Source: an uncultured Eubacteriales bacterium (GTDB lineage Bacteria > Bacillota > Clostridia > Oscillospirales > Oscillospiraceae). Taken from it: a stretch of 33,528 nt of DNA. The stretch is taken from contig ONVI01000026.1 of the NCBI GenBank assembly GCA_900321275.1, forward strand, positions 1 to 33,528, given 5' to 3'. Both the position numbers and the translations under genes were made by a program. Shown here one piece after another: positions 14,947 through 22,528 of this stretch; position 1 is the stretch's first letter, and each line of letters starts with the position of its first letter. The notes under the pieces were generated by a model. It was not told where the DNA came from. It saw only the letters and a list, made by a program, of their open reading frames with translations, and ran no database searches.

Positions 14947-15201
14947 ATGAATGAAATGGAAAACGAAAAAAGCATGATGAAAGCAGGGCAGGTGCTCCTG
15001 GACGACGAGCTGCTCGACGCGGTCTGCGGCGGACAGAGCATCTATGACCAGGCGGACGGCCTGGACAGAGATTCCTGGTTCGTAAGACTCGTGAAAAAAA
15101 TGCGGGATGAGCGGGAAGGCGATCCCAATCTTCCGCTCAGCGCGCAGGGGAGCAGCGCGCCCCGCGGCGCGACCGTCGCGGGATACCGCAATATGTCCTG
15201 A
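14947..15201 (+). CDS. Second double-glycine leader peptide
   Basis: This 84-residue product has a leader, residues 1-29, ending LLDDELLDAVCGG. It shares LDAV-x-GG with the leader of the CW_7 peptide at 9239, so both should be handled by the same C39 peptidase. The 55-residue remainder begins QSIYDQADG and is charged, with a basic stretch VKKMRDER and a C-terminus rich in serine, alanine and glycine. It has no cysteine and no known domain, and it does not resemble CW_7. The start may be 14947 or the in-frame ATG at 14956; GGGAG favours the second. It is the last gene of the operon, ten bases after the second transporter. It could be a bacteriocin-like or signalling peptide. Confidence 0.78.
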   Translation: MNEMENEKSMMKAGQVLLDDELLDAVCGGQSIYDQADGLDRDSWFVRLVKKMRDEREGDPNLPLSAQGSSAPRGATVAGYRNMS

Positions 15202-15210
15202 ATAAGCAAA

Positions 15211-15235
15211 CCCGGCGGGATTTGATCCCGCCGGG
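15211..15235 (+). terminator. Terminator-like hairpin closing the exporter operon
   Basis: A perfect 11-pair stem (15211-15221 with 15225-15235, loop TTG) lies nine bases after the last GG-peptide stop. The following CGGTTCTGTTTG is only moderately T-rich. Confidence 0.6.
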
Positions 15236-15282
15236 CGGTTCTGTTTGTGCGGCATGCCGCCTCTTTTCGTCGGATGAGAAAT

Positions 15283-16497
15283 ATGATGAAATTCAATACC
15301 AGAACAAAAAAACCGAAGCTCTACAATATTGCCGTGCTCAGCGCCGTTTTGCTCGCGTGCCTGGGGCTCCTTGCAATCTACGGCGGGGAGAATACGCGCC
15401 TGCAGTGGGGAAACCTGCTTCTCACGCTGTACTTTGCCGCGGTGATCGTTCTCCTGCTGCGGGCCTTTTTCAGACAGCTTCAGTATAATCCCTATTCCTA
15501 TAACACCATCCTCTATCCGGGCTTTGCGCTCTTTGTCCTGTTCCTGTTCCTGACCCACGCCTATATCACGATCCGCTGTTTTTGTGATCCGGGCGGGTAC
15601 AAGGCGGTGGAGATGCTGTTTACACTGGTGCACTCGGCGAAGAACTACATCCTTCTGACCATGCCGCTGCTGATCGCGTTTTCGATTTCCCTTTTCGTCT
15701 CGAACATATCGCTGATCCGGCATGAGGGCGGGCGCTTTGTGAACATACTCGGCATTATTCTCGCGTTTCTGATCCTTGCCGGCGCCGTCGTGATTGCGCT
15801 TTTGGATCTGTACAGCGCCACAACCGAGAAGGGGAGCCTGGCGGCGAACCTGATCGTGAACCTGCTGGCCGCGTTCTATCTATATTTTGAATGCATGATC
15901 CTCGGCGCAATCATTGCGGATACGATCGCGGCGCGCTATATTCCCGAGCCGGACAAGGACTTTCTGATCGTGCTCGGCTGCGGTATCAAAAAGGACGGCA
16001 CACCGACCCCGCTGCTGCGGGGACGCTTGGATCTGGCGCTGAGCTTTTACGAGCGGCAGATCCGGGAGACCGGAAAAGTGCCCCGCTTCGTCGTTTCCGG
16101 CGGACAGGGCCCGGATGAAGTGCAGTCCGAGGCCGCGTCCATGCGCGATTATCTGATCGAAAAGGGAATCCCGGAAGACAGAATCCTGGTGGAGGACAAG
16201 TCTACCGACACGGCGGAAAACATGCGCTTTTCCAAAAAGATCATCGAGGAAGCCGGCGGGGGAGAGGTTGCCTTCTTTACCACGAACTATCATGTCTTCC
16301 GTGCAGGACTGAAGGCGCGGCGGGTCAAGATGCGCGCCGTCGGGATGGGCGCGCCGACCAAGTGGTATTTCTGGCCCAACGCGGCGGTTCGTGAATTCGT
16401 CGGCCTGCTCACAGAGCATCGCATGAAGCAGGGCCTGCTGCTGCTTGGACTGAGCGCAGTCTACACCGTGCTGACCGTACTGGCATACGCGCAATAA
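15283..16497 (+). CDS. YdcF/ElyC-like membrane protein (DUF218)
   Basis: The protein of about 404 residues has some six N-terminal membrane helices (about residues 12-215), then a DUF218 domain starting at DFLIVLGCG (about 226) with RGRLD, VVSGGQG and STDTAENM motifs, and a last helix near the C-terminus. Members include ElyC and SanA of E. coli, linked to envelope integrity, and Firmicute homologues with the same multi-helix front. The exact activity is unknown. The start is uncertain: ATGs at 15274, 15283 and 15286 are in frame, and GGATGAG favours 15283. It is followed after 25 bases by a small gene and may be co-transcribed with it. Confidence 0.83.
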   Translation: MMKFNTRTKKPKLYNIAVLSAVLLACLGLLAIYGGENTRLQWGNLLLTLYFAAVIVLLLRAFFRQLQYNPYSYNTILYPGFALFVLFLFLTHAYITIRCFCDPGGYKAVEMLFTLVHSAKNYILLTMPLLIAFSISLFVSNISLIRHEGGRFVNILGIILAFLILAGAVVIALLDLYSATTEKGSLAANLIVNLLAAFYLYFECMILGAIIADTIAARYIPEPDKDFLIVLGCGIKKDGTPTPLLRGRLDLALSFYERQIRETGKVPRFVVSGGQGPDEVQSEAASMRDYLIEKGIPEDRILVEDKSTDTAENMRFSKKIIEEAGGGEVAFFTTNYHVFRAGLKARRVKMRAVGMGAPTKWYFWPNAAVREFVGLLTEHRMKQGLLLLGLSAVYTVLTVLAYAQ

Positions 16498-16522
16498 TGA
16501 TAAACATACAGGAGGAAGAACC

Positions 16523-16870
16523 ATGTTCAGTAAGCTAATGGAAAAGACCGCAAAAAACGCGCTTGCCGCCCGCGCCGAGCAGACGCTGGTCGAGCAGCTG
16601 CCCGTGGATCAGAAAGCGCTCCGCGTCATGGGATGGCTCATCAAGCCGGAGAACCTGAAAAAAGTCGGGATCGGCGCCATCGGCTGCGCGGTGGCCGTTT
16701 CCATGATCAAAAACGCAAACCAGATGCGCAGCTACCGCACGGCGATGGGGAAAGAGCTGAAAAAGCAGCTTGAGCCCGTCACCGAAAAACTCAACGAGCT
16801 CGAAGCGCAAAACGAAGAGCTGAAACGCCAGAATCAGGAGCTTCTGAAGAAGCTGGAACAAAAGGCATAA
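16523..16870 (+). CDS. Small protein with one membrane helix and a coiled coil
   Basis: I do not recognise this 115-residue protein. A hydrophobic stretch (about residues 49-62) may cross or touch the membrane. The C-terminal half is a charged heptad-rich helix (about 75-115) with repeated E, Q, K and L, as in a coiled coil. AGGAGG lies eight bases before the ATG. It follows the YdcF-like gene by 25 bases and is closed by a strong terminator. A role as an envelope or scaffold protein is possible but unsupported by a known family. Confidence 0.7.
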   Translation: MFSKLMEKTAKNALAARAEQTLVEQLPVDQKALRVMGWLIKPENLKKVGIGAIGCAVAVSMIKNANQMRSYRTAMGKELKKQLEPVTEKLNELEAQNEELKRQNQELLKKLEQKA

Positions 16871-16879
16871 ACAATAAAC

Positions 16880-16917
16880 AAAACGTCTTGGAAAAACGAA
16901 GCTTTCCAAGACGTTTT
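16880..16917. terminator. Strong bidirectional terminator
   Basis: A perfect 15-pair stem (16880-16894 with 16903-16917) starts with AAAA and ends with TTTT, so it can act on both strands. It ends the 15283-16870 unit and can also catch minus-strand transcripts that run past the phospho-sugar mutase gene. Confidence 0.85.
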
Positions 16918-17055
16918 ATACTATTATGCGATAAGGCGGTTTGAAAGATTTCCGAGACAGATTTGCGTCAGGCAAGGCAGCGGATGCAGAGCATACTTTG
17001 CGTATGGTCAAGTCCGATCACGAAGCCTGGCACAAATATTATAGTCGGACAGAAA

Positions 17056-18738
17056 TCAGGACAGGAAGGGCTTGACGGCTTTGGCCAGCTTGTCCTTTTT
17101 GTCGGTAGCCGCAAGGAGATCCTTGCCCTTGGTGGTGAAGTAGGTCTTGATCTTCGGCTCGGTGCCGGAAGGGCGCACAATGACGGTGGAGCCGTCGGCC
17201 AGCTTGTAGATGAGGACGTTGGCATTGGGCAGACCGGTCAGCTTGGGCTTTGTAAAGTCGATGGCCTTCACAACGTCGATGCCGCCAATCTGAGCGGGCG
17301 GGTTCTCACGAAGCTGTGTCATGATACCGGCCATCTTGTCCATACCGGTCAGGCCGGGGAACTCGAAGGAGTCCACCTTGTTCAGGTAGCGGCCGTACTC
17401 GGCATAGATCTCCTCCAGACGCTGCTTGATGGAAGAGCCGATGCTGCGGTAGTAGGCGGCCATCTCGCAGATCAGCATGGATGCCACGACCGCGTCCTTG
17501 TCGCGGACATAAGGCCCGGCCAGATAGCCATAGCTCTCCTCAAAGCCGAAGATGAAGCGCTCCACCTCGCCGGCGGCTTCGAGCCGGGCAATCTGATCGC
17601 CGATCCACTTGAAGCCGGTCAGCACATGGCGCAGCTCTACCCCGTAATGCTCCGCCACGGCGTCGGCCAGCGGCGTGGAGACCAGGGACATGACGGCCAC
17701 GGGATTTTTGGGCATGGTGCCCTTCTCAATGCGTCCGGCGCAGATGTAGTCCAGCAGCAGCACGCCCATCTCGTTACCGGAGACCAGTTCATAGCTTCCG
17801 TCCGGGCAGCGCATGGCAATGCCCACGCGGTCGGCGTCCGGGTCGGTGGCGAGCATGAGATCCGCGCCCACGTCCTTGGCGAGCTCCAGCCCGTATTTCA
17901 GCGCCTCGAAAATCTCGGGGTTCGGGTAGGAGCAGGTGGTGAAGTAGCCGCTGGGGTATTCCTGCTCGGGCACGATGGTGATATCGTTGATGCCGATATC
18001 GTTGAGCACATGGGTGACGGGAACAAGGCCGCTGCCGTTGAGCGGGGAGTAGACCAGCTTGAGACCCGCGGTCTTCGCGAGACCCGGGCGGACCTGGCAG
18101 GCCTCGATCGCGTCGTAGAAAGCCTTCTTGCAGTCATCGCCGACAAAGCGGATCAGCCCCTTCTCCACACCATCGGCAAAGGAGACATGCTTGGCGCCGG
18201 TCAGAATATCGGTCTTCTGGATTTCGTCATAGACGATGGCGGCCGCGTCGTCGGTCATCTGGCAGCCGTCGGGGCCGTATGCCTTGTAGCCGTTATATTT
18301 GGCGGGGTTGTGAGAGGCCGTGACCATGATGCCCGCGTTGCAGTGATAATACCGCGTTGCGAAGGACAGGGCGGGGACGGGCATGAGCGCGTCGTAAATG
18401 CGGACCTTGATGCCGTTTGCGGCGAGGACGCCGGCGGCTTCCTTGGCGAAGATATCGCTCTTGATGCGGCTGTCATAGGAAATGGCGACGGTCTGCGTGC
18501 CGCCCTGGGTGAGCACCCAGTTGGCAAGGCCCTGCGTCGCCTGGCGGACGACCCAGATGTTCATGCGGTTGGTGCCCGCGCCGAGTGTGCCGCGCAGACC
18601 CGCGGTGCCGAATTTCAGCGAGACCGCGAAGCGATCCTTGATTTCGTCATCGTTGTCCTTGATCCGCAGAAGCTCCGGAGTCAGGTCGGGATCCTCCAGA
18701 TTATGGGCTAACCAGCGTTCATATTCTTTTTTGTACAT
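17056..18738 (-). CDS. Phospho-sugar mutase (phosphoglucomutase/phosphomannomutase)
   Basis: The 560-residue enzyme interconverts hexose 1- and 6-phosphates, feeding UDP-glucose and polysaccharide synthesis. The active-site serine is S142 in TASHNP. The metal site is DPDADR, the sugar-specificity loop is FGFEESYGY and the phosphate site is RPSGTEPK. The length and the FKWIGDQ segment fit the PgcA-type alpha-phosphoglucomutase of Firmicutes. GAGAGGAG precedes ATG 18738. A good promoter lies at 18792-18820. GalE and a sugar nucleotidyltransferase encoded later in the window could use its product. The enzyme type is clear; glucose rather than mannose preference is inferred. Confidence 0.93.
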   Translation of the reverse strand: MYKKEYERWLAHNLEDPDLTPELLRIKDNDDEIKDRFAVSLKFGTAGLRGTLGAGTNRMNIWVVRQATQGLANWVLTQGGTQTVAISYDSRIKSDIFAKEAAGVLAANGIKVRIYDALMPVPALSFATRYYHCNAGIMVTASHNPAKYNGYKAYGPDGCQMTDDAAAIVYDEIQKTDILTGAKHVSFADGVEKGLIRFVGDDCKKAFYDAIEACQVRPGLAKTAGLKLVYSPLNGSGLVPVTHVLNDIGINDITIVPEQEYPSGYFTTCSYPNPEIFEALKYGLELAKDVGADLMLATDPDADRVGIAMRCPDGSYELVSGNEMGVLLLDYICAGRIEKGTMPKNPVAVMSLVSTPLADAVAEHYGVELRHVLTGFKWIGDQIARLEAAGEVERFIFGFEESYGYLAGPYVRDKDAVVASMLICEMAAYYRSIGSSIKQRLEEIYAEYGRYLNKVDSFEFPGLTGMDKMAGIMTQLRENPPAQIGGIDVVKAIDFTKPKLTGLPNANVLIYKLADGSTVIVRPSGTEPKIKTYFTTKGKDLLAATDKKDKLAKAVKPFLS

Positions 18739-18791
18739 GTGCTGTCTCCTCTCATAGTAAAATAAAACCGAAACAGATATGCTCTGGATTG

Positions 18792-18820
18792 ATTATAGCA
18801 TAGCTCACAGCGGGCGACAA
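18792..18820 (-). promoter_or_regulatory. Promoter of the phospho-sugar mutase gene
   Basis: On the minus strand TTGTCG (18820-18815), 17 bases, TATAAT (18797-18792). The -10 is perfect and the -35 matches four of six positions. Confidence 0.75.
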
Positions 18821-18842
18821 CGGATTTTTCACCGATTTTTAT

Positions 18843-18868
18843 TTTTATTATAGCGTTTTATTATAGCG
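18843..18868 (-). repeat. Tandem 13-bp repeat carrying TATAAT
   Basis: Two perfect head-to-tail copies (18843-18855 and 18856-18868), reading CGCTATAATAAAA on the minus strand. The right copy covers the Nudix stop codon. Each contains a perfect -10 hexamer facing the mutase gene, but no good -35 is visible at the right distance. Confidence 0.6.
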
Positions 18869-19331
18869 GAAGCGGCTTCCCGTTCAGAACGGCCTCCGCG
18901 AGCCTGTCGCCCTGATAACACAGCTTGAGAGAGAAGAAGGGGCGGTCCGTGTCCAGCAGACGCAGGAAGATCCTGTCGCCCTCCCAGATGGGCAGCTCGA
19001 GCAGCGCCCGCTTGTCGATCCACTCCAGAACGCCCTCGTCGCATTCCTTGATGACGCCCTCAAAGTCCGCGGAGTGGAACAGGTGCATGTACTCCGTGCC
19101 CCATTCGTCGGACACGAAGGTCACGATCCCGCGATAGGCCCAGCTCTTCACCGTCAGGCCCGTCTCTTCTTTGACCTCGCGCAGGGCGCAGTCCTCGGGA
19201 CTCTCGCCCGGCTCGAACTTTCCGCCGATGCCGACCCATTTGTCGTGGTTCTCGTCCCGCTCCTTCTTGACGCGGTGGAGCATCAGATACTTCCCGTCCC
19301 TCTCGAGATGGACGAGTGTGGTATTGCGCAT
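18861..19331 (-). CDS. Nudix hydrolase (MutT-like, 8-oxo-dGTP diphosphatase type)
   Basis: The 156-residue protein contains a complete Nudix box: G37, E43, R51-E52, E55-E56 and G58 in the pattern GX5EX7REUXEEXGU. The family hydrolyses nucleoside diphosphates linked to another group. The segment around residues 14-36 (YLMLHRVK, then KWVGIGGK) and WIDKRALLELPIWEGDRIFL fit the YtkD/MutT-like 8-oxo-dGTP subgroup of Firmicutes, though substrate cannot be fixed from motifs. The start ATG overlaps the stop of the upstream oxidoreductase gene by one base (TGATG), so translation is coupled. Confidence 0.88.
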   Translation of the reverse strand: MRNTTLVHLERDGKYLMLHRVKKERDENHDKWVGIGGKFEPGESPEDCALREVKEETGLTVKSWAYRGIVTFVSDEWGTEYMHLFHSADFEGVIKECDEGVLEWIDKRALLELPIWEGDRIFLRLLDTDRPFFSLKLCYQGDRLAEAVLNGKPLPL

Positions 19332-20347
19332 CAGAGGCGCACCTTGTCGCGGGTGATATCCGCGAGCGTTGCCGCGCCGCACATGGTCATGGTGGACTTG
19401 AGCTCGCCAATGATCTTGTCCATGTAAACCTTGAAGCCCTCTTCGCCCGCGGCGTAGATCATCGGCAGGATGGGACGGCCGATCAGCACGCCGTCCGCGC
19501 CGAGGGCGATGGCGCGGAACACGTCCACGCCGGAGCGGATGCCGCCGTCGACGAGGATGACGGTATCACCCTTGACGGCCTCGGCGATTTCGGGCAGCAC
19601 CTCGGCAGTCGCGGCGACGCCGCCCTGCACTCTGCCGCCGTGGTTGGACACGACGATGGCGGCTGCCCCGGCCTCGACGGCCTTCTCCGCGCCTTTAACG
19701 GTCATGATGCCCTTGACGATAAAGGGCATGTCGGCGTATTCGATGATCTCGCGCATCTCGGGGACGGACTTGCTGCCCGCGTTGGGGTTCATGGCCTTGA
19801 GGAAGGGCAGGCCCGCGCCGTCCACATCCATGCCGGCGCAGAAGATCTTTGCCTCGTTCAAAACGTCCAGCTTCTCAAACACGGCCTCCTTGTTCCAAGG
19901 CTTGATGATCGGGCAGCCGAGACCGCCGACCTTCTTCATGTCCTCGGCCGAGCGCAGCATGATGTTGGGGTCGACGCCGTCACCGGTCAGGGCCATGACG
20001 CCGTAGTCGGCGCAGGCCTTGATGAGGATGCTGTTGTACTCGGGATCCTTGTACTTCGGTCCGTAGTGCAGGTCGATGGCACCGAGAGGCGCGGCGAAGA
20101 TGGGCGCGGTGAACTGCCTGTCGAACATCTCAAAGCGCACGTCGGGGTCGGCGTTGGGGCAGAGCGTGTCCATGTTCACGCAGATCTCCTGCCATTTGTC
20201 GAAGTTGCGCGCCGCGGCGTTGCCGGGGTACTTGCAGCCGGGGCCGGGCATGGCGTTGCCGCAGGCCCTGCCGTTGCAGACGGGACACGCCTTGCAGTAC
20301 GGCCCGACCTGATCCTTCGCCGCTGCCATGATTTCGTTATAATTCAT
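19331..20347 (-). CDS. FMN-dependent alpha-hydroxy-acid oxidoreductase with N-terminal cysteine cluster
   Basis: The 338-residue protein is a TIM-barrel flavoenzyme of the lactate/glycolate oxidase family. It has IVKGI with the FMN-contacting lysine, the VVSNHGGR motif with the catalytic histidine and the substrate-binding arginine, then DGGIRSG and GRP for phosphate binding. Ahead of the barrel lie five cysteines at 18, 21, 24, 29 and 38 (CKACPVCNG, ACG, GC), absent from classical lactate oxidases and able to hold a metal or Fe-S cluster. In an anaerobe it probably acts as a dehydrogenase rather than an oxidase. ATG 20347 has AAGGAG eight bases upstream; a GTG three codons earlier overlaps that spacing. 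It follows the acetyltransferase gene by 43 bases. Confidence 0.85.
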   Translation of the reverse strand: MNYNEIMAAAKDQVGPYCKACPVCNGRACGNAMPGPGCKYPGNAAARNFDKWQEICVNMDTLCPNADPDVRFEMFDRQFTAPIFAAPLGAIDLHYGPKYKDPEYNSILIKACADYGVMALTGDGVDPNIMLRSAEDMKKVGGLGCPIIKPWNKEAVFEKLDVLNEAKIFCAGMDVDGAGLPFLKAMNPNAGSKSVPEMREIIEYADMPFIVKGIMTVKGAEKAVEAGAAAIVVSNHGGRVQGGVAATAEVLPEIAEAVKGDTVILVDGGIRSGVDVFRAIALGADGVLIGRPILPMIYAAGEEGFKVYMDKIIGELKSTMTMCGAATLADITRDKVRL

Positions 20348-20390
20348 GCTGAACACTCCTTTTTGTTTTATTGGGTTTTATATTGGTTTT

Positions 20391-21032
20391 TCATTTCAAC
20401 TTTTCTATTAAAAAGGCCCTCACTGTTTCGAGCTCGCTGTTTGTGAGAATCGGGATCAGGGAATTGATCTCTTCAATACTCTTATTCCACCATTGAAAGC
20501 GCAGCAGCAGTTCAGTCAGCTCCTCATCAAAACGGTGCCTGAGCAGTCGCGCCGGATTGCCAATCACGATCGTATATGGGGCAACGTCACAGCCGACAAC
20601 GCTGTTTGCACCGATGATGGCTCCGTCGCCGATATGGACGCCGGGGAGGATTACGGCGTTCTGCCCGATCCAGACATCGTTCCCGATCACCGTATCGCCC
20701 TTGAAGGGCATGTCGGATGCCGCCGGGGGTTCCATGTCCCAGCCCTCCAATGTGTAGAAGGGAAAGGTTGAGACGGCATTCATCTGGTGGTTCGCGTCGT
20801 TCATCACGAACTCTACGCCCGCCGCGATCTGGCAGAATTTGCCGATGATCAGCTTGTCCCGACTCCAGGGGTAGAAGTGCGTCACATGGCGCTCAAACTC
20901 CGCATCGGCGATGTAGGTAAACTCACCGACGAGAATACTCGGATTTGTGATCGTGGGCTTTACGTAGATTTCCTTCTCATATCCGGGGATGGGGTGCACA
21001 GTATCCGGATTCGGCAGCTTTCCGCTTTTCAT
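20391..21032 (-). CDS. Vat/CatB-like xenobiotic O-acetyltransferase
   Basis: The 213-residue protein has a left-handed beta-helix built from hexapeptide repeats (GNDVWIGQNAVILPGVHIGDGAIIGA, residues about 118-143). It has the family's N-terminal KPTITNPSILVGE, and FVMNDANHQM with H82, which aligns with the catalytic histidine of VatD. It ends with FQWWN. Vat enzymes acetylate streptogramin A and CatB types acetylate chloramphenicol; chromosomal homologues are common and their natural substrates often unknown, so resistance is not proven. The start ATG 21032 follows GGAGGGAG; a longer frame upstream is built from repeat DNA and is rejected. A near-perfect promoter lies at 21061-21089. Confidence 0.85.
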   Translation of the reverse strand: MKSGKLPNPDTVHPIPGYEKEIYVKPTITNPSILVGEFTYIADAEFERHVTHFYPWSRDKLIIGKFCQIAAGVEFVMNDANHQMNAVSTFPFYTLEGWDMEPPAASDMPFKGDTVIGNDVWIGQNAVILPGVHIGDGAIIGANSVVGCDVAPYTIVIGNPARLLRHRFDEELTELLLRFQWWNKSIEEINSLIPILTNSELETVRAFLIEKLK

Positions 21033-21060
21033 GCCTGCTCCCTCCAAAGCTTTTACACCC

Positions 21061-21089
21061 ATTATGCGCGGTAGGGAATAGACTGTCAA
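21061..21089 (-). promoter_or_regulatory. Strong promoter of the acetyltransferase operon
   Basis: On the minus strand a perfect TTGACA (21089-21084), 17 bases, CATAAT (21066-21061). No terminator separates the acetyltransferase, oxidoreductase and Nudix genes, so it may drive all three. Confidence 0.8.
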
Positions 21090-21106
21090 GGTTTTTCCGG
21101 GGAGTT

Positions 21107-21252
21107 CAGAGGGGACGCCCTCTGTGTTTTCGCCTCGCAAGGCGAAAAACAATTCAAACCCGTTTTTTTCGGGGGCGTGTACCTCGGAAAAAACGCTTCT
21201 CAGCCTGCCGGTGTGCGAGCGTCTCACGCAAGCGAGTGCGCGCAGCAGGCTG
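21107..21252. repeat. Palindrome-rich intergenic element
   Basis: Three hairpins lie in 146 bases: 21107-21113 with 21118-21124 (7 pairs), 21127-21135 with 21140-21148 (9 pairs, perfect) and 21201-21208 with 21245-21252 (8 pairs enclosing a G+C-rich loop). The minus strand is open through it, but the resulting peptide is arginine-rich and unlike the acetyltransferase family. It looks like a dispersed non-coding repeat. Confidence 0.5.
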
Positions 21253-21263
21253 CATCTCCTCTC

Positions 21264-21300
21264 GTTTCGTGAAAATGCCATCAGGGCATTTTTATGAAAC
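21264..21300 (-). terminator. Terminator of the radical SAM gene
   Basis: A 16-position stem with wobble pairs (21264-21279 with 21285-21300, loop of five) overlaps the last codons and stop. On the minus strand the inner stem AAAATGCC/GGCATTTT supplies a T run, so leftward transcription should end here. Confidence 0.65.
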
Positions 21301-22188
21301 GACGGGAACCCCCGTCAGATCCCAGTCGGGGATCATATCCTCCGTCGCGGCGTCGGGCTCCTGCCAGAAGCCGGAGAGCCCTCTCACCTGCATGTAGTGG
21401 ATCAGCGCACGGTTCTCTTCTGCCGTAACGCGGCGCTGAAGCTCCGGGTATTTTTCGAGCCCCGGCATGGGCGTGTACTGGCTCATGAGCGAGAAGAGCA
21501 CCGAGCCCTCCGGAAACTCGTCGGCGGCAAAATCGATCACGTCCCGCGCATCGTCCGCGCGTCCGGGAAGAATGAGGTGGCGGATCAGCACGCCGGACTT
21601 CATAAGGCCGTTCCCGTACAGCACATACGGCCCGGTCTGCCGGTACATCTCCCGTATGGCTTCCGCCGCGACATGCGGATAATCCGCCGCCGCGCTGTAT
21701 TGCCGGGCGGCCTCCGGATCATAATACTTGAAGTCCGGCATGTAGACCTGTACCAGCCCCTCGAGCATCCGCAGGCTGTCGACGCTTTCGTATCCGGAGC
21801 TGTTCCAGACCACCGGGATACTGAGACTGAGCCCGGACAATGCCTCCGCAACGGCGGGGATAAAATGTGCCCCGGTCACAAGGTCGATGCTGTCTACGCC
21901 CTGATCCCGCAGCCGGAGCAGCATATCCCGCAGCCGCGGAACCGTGACAGCCTGCCCGCCCTCGCCGCGGCTGATATCCATGTTCTGGCAGAAGACGCAG
22001 CGCAGATTGCAGCCGGTGAAGAAGACCGCGCCGGTGCCGTTTTTGCCCGCGATGCAGGGCTCCTCCCCGTAATGCGGGGCGGCGCGGGCAACGCGCGGCA
22101 GCAGGGGAGAGCGGCAGAAGCCGCCCGGCATAGCCTCCCCGCGCACCGTATTGCAGCGGCGGGGACAGAGATTACAGCGTAGATCCAT
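21292..22188 (-). CDS. Radical SAM protein, PflX-like (COG1313)
   Basis: The 298-residue protein has the radical SAM cluster motif CNLRCVFC (C60, C64, C67), which binds a [4Fe-4S] cluster and cleaves S-adenosylmethionine. Before it lie four more cysteines (C5, C8, C12, C25) in CNLCPRRC and GGFC, the hallmark of the PflX/AmrS-type family. VWNSSGYE and QYTPMPG are also typical. The family resembles pyruvate formate-lyase activases, but its substrate is not established. ATG 22188 follows TGGAG by eight bases; an upstream in-frame extension lacks family similarity. It has no obvious partner gene nearby and its promoter is unclear. Confidence 0.85.
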   Translation of the reverse strand: MDLRCNLCPRRCNTVRGEAMPGGFCRSPLLPRVARAAPHYGEEPCIAGKNGTGAVFFTGCNLRCVFCQNMDISRGEGGQAVTVPRLRDMLLRLRDQGVDSIDLVTGAHFIPAVAEALSGLSLSIPVVWNSSGYESVDSLRMLEGLVQVYMPDFKYYDPEAARQYSAAADYPHVAAEAIREMYRQTGPYVLYGNGLMKSGVLIRHLILPGRADDARDVIDFAADEFPEGSVLFSLMSQYTPMPGLEKYPELQRRVTAEENRALIHYMQVRGLSGFWQEPDAATEDMIPDWDLTGVPVVS

Positions 22189-22528
22189 TTTGAAAACTCC
22201 ATAATGAATTTGCTCGTGCGCAGGGATGCAATACTTGAGAAAAAAGTGACAAGGATTCGTCATTTTTACAAGATTTCCGGCCAAAGAAACGTCACGCTGA
22301 ACGAAATAACACCGGAAACCGGATTTTGTGCAGCGGCGATCTATGCAAAATGACAATTTCGTGCCGTCTGACGGGGATGATTATAGCCCATATTTGTACA
22401 GTTTGCAAGAAGATGAAAAAAATAGAAAATTGTACATGATTTTTTTGCTTTCTGTGCTAAAATGGGATGAACTCAAGGATGAGGTAATACTTTTTCGCCT
22501 CGCGGCACCGCAGGAAAGAGGAAGAAAA
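22189..22528. other. Intergenic region between divergent radical SAM gene and trmL
   Basis: The 340-base gap is A+T-rich from about 22380 to 22465. I found no RNA gene and no clear sigma-A promoter with correct spacing on either strand. TTGTAC (22433-22438) and TAAAAT near 22461 are 22 bases apart, which is too far. A short inverted pair, TGAC/GTCA, lies near 22250. Confidence 0.4.

Noticed and set aside
13402-15723. Long minus-strand open frame opposite the second ABC transporter and the GG peptide
   Set aside because: Composition is that of an antisense shadow and it crosses several real genes, the operon-end hairpin and the start of the YdcF-like gene.
16963-18711. Plus-strand open frame opposite the phospho-sugar mutase
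   Set aside because: The minus strand has the serine, metal and phosphate motifs of the mutase; the opposite product is glycine-, valine- and aspartate-rich noise.
21033-21281. N-terminal extension of the acetyltransferase
   Set aside because: The extension would cross the strong promoter (21061-21089) and palindromic repeats; ATG 21032 has a good ribosome binding site and gives the family length.
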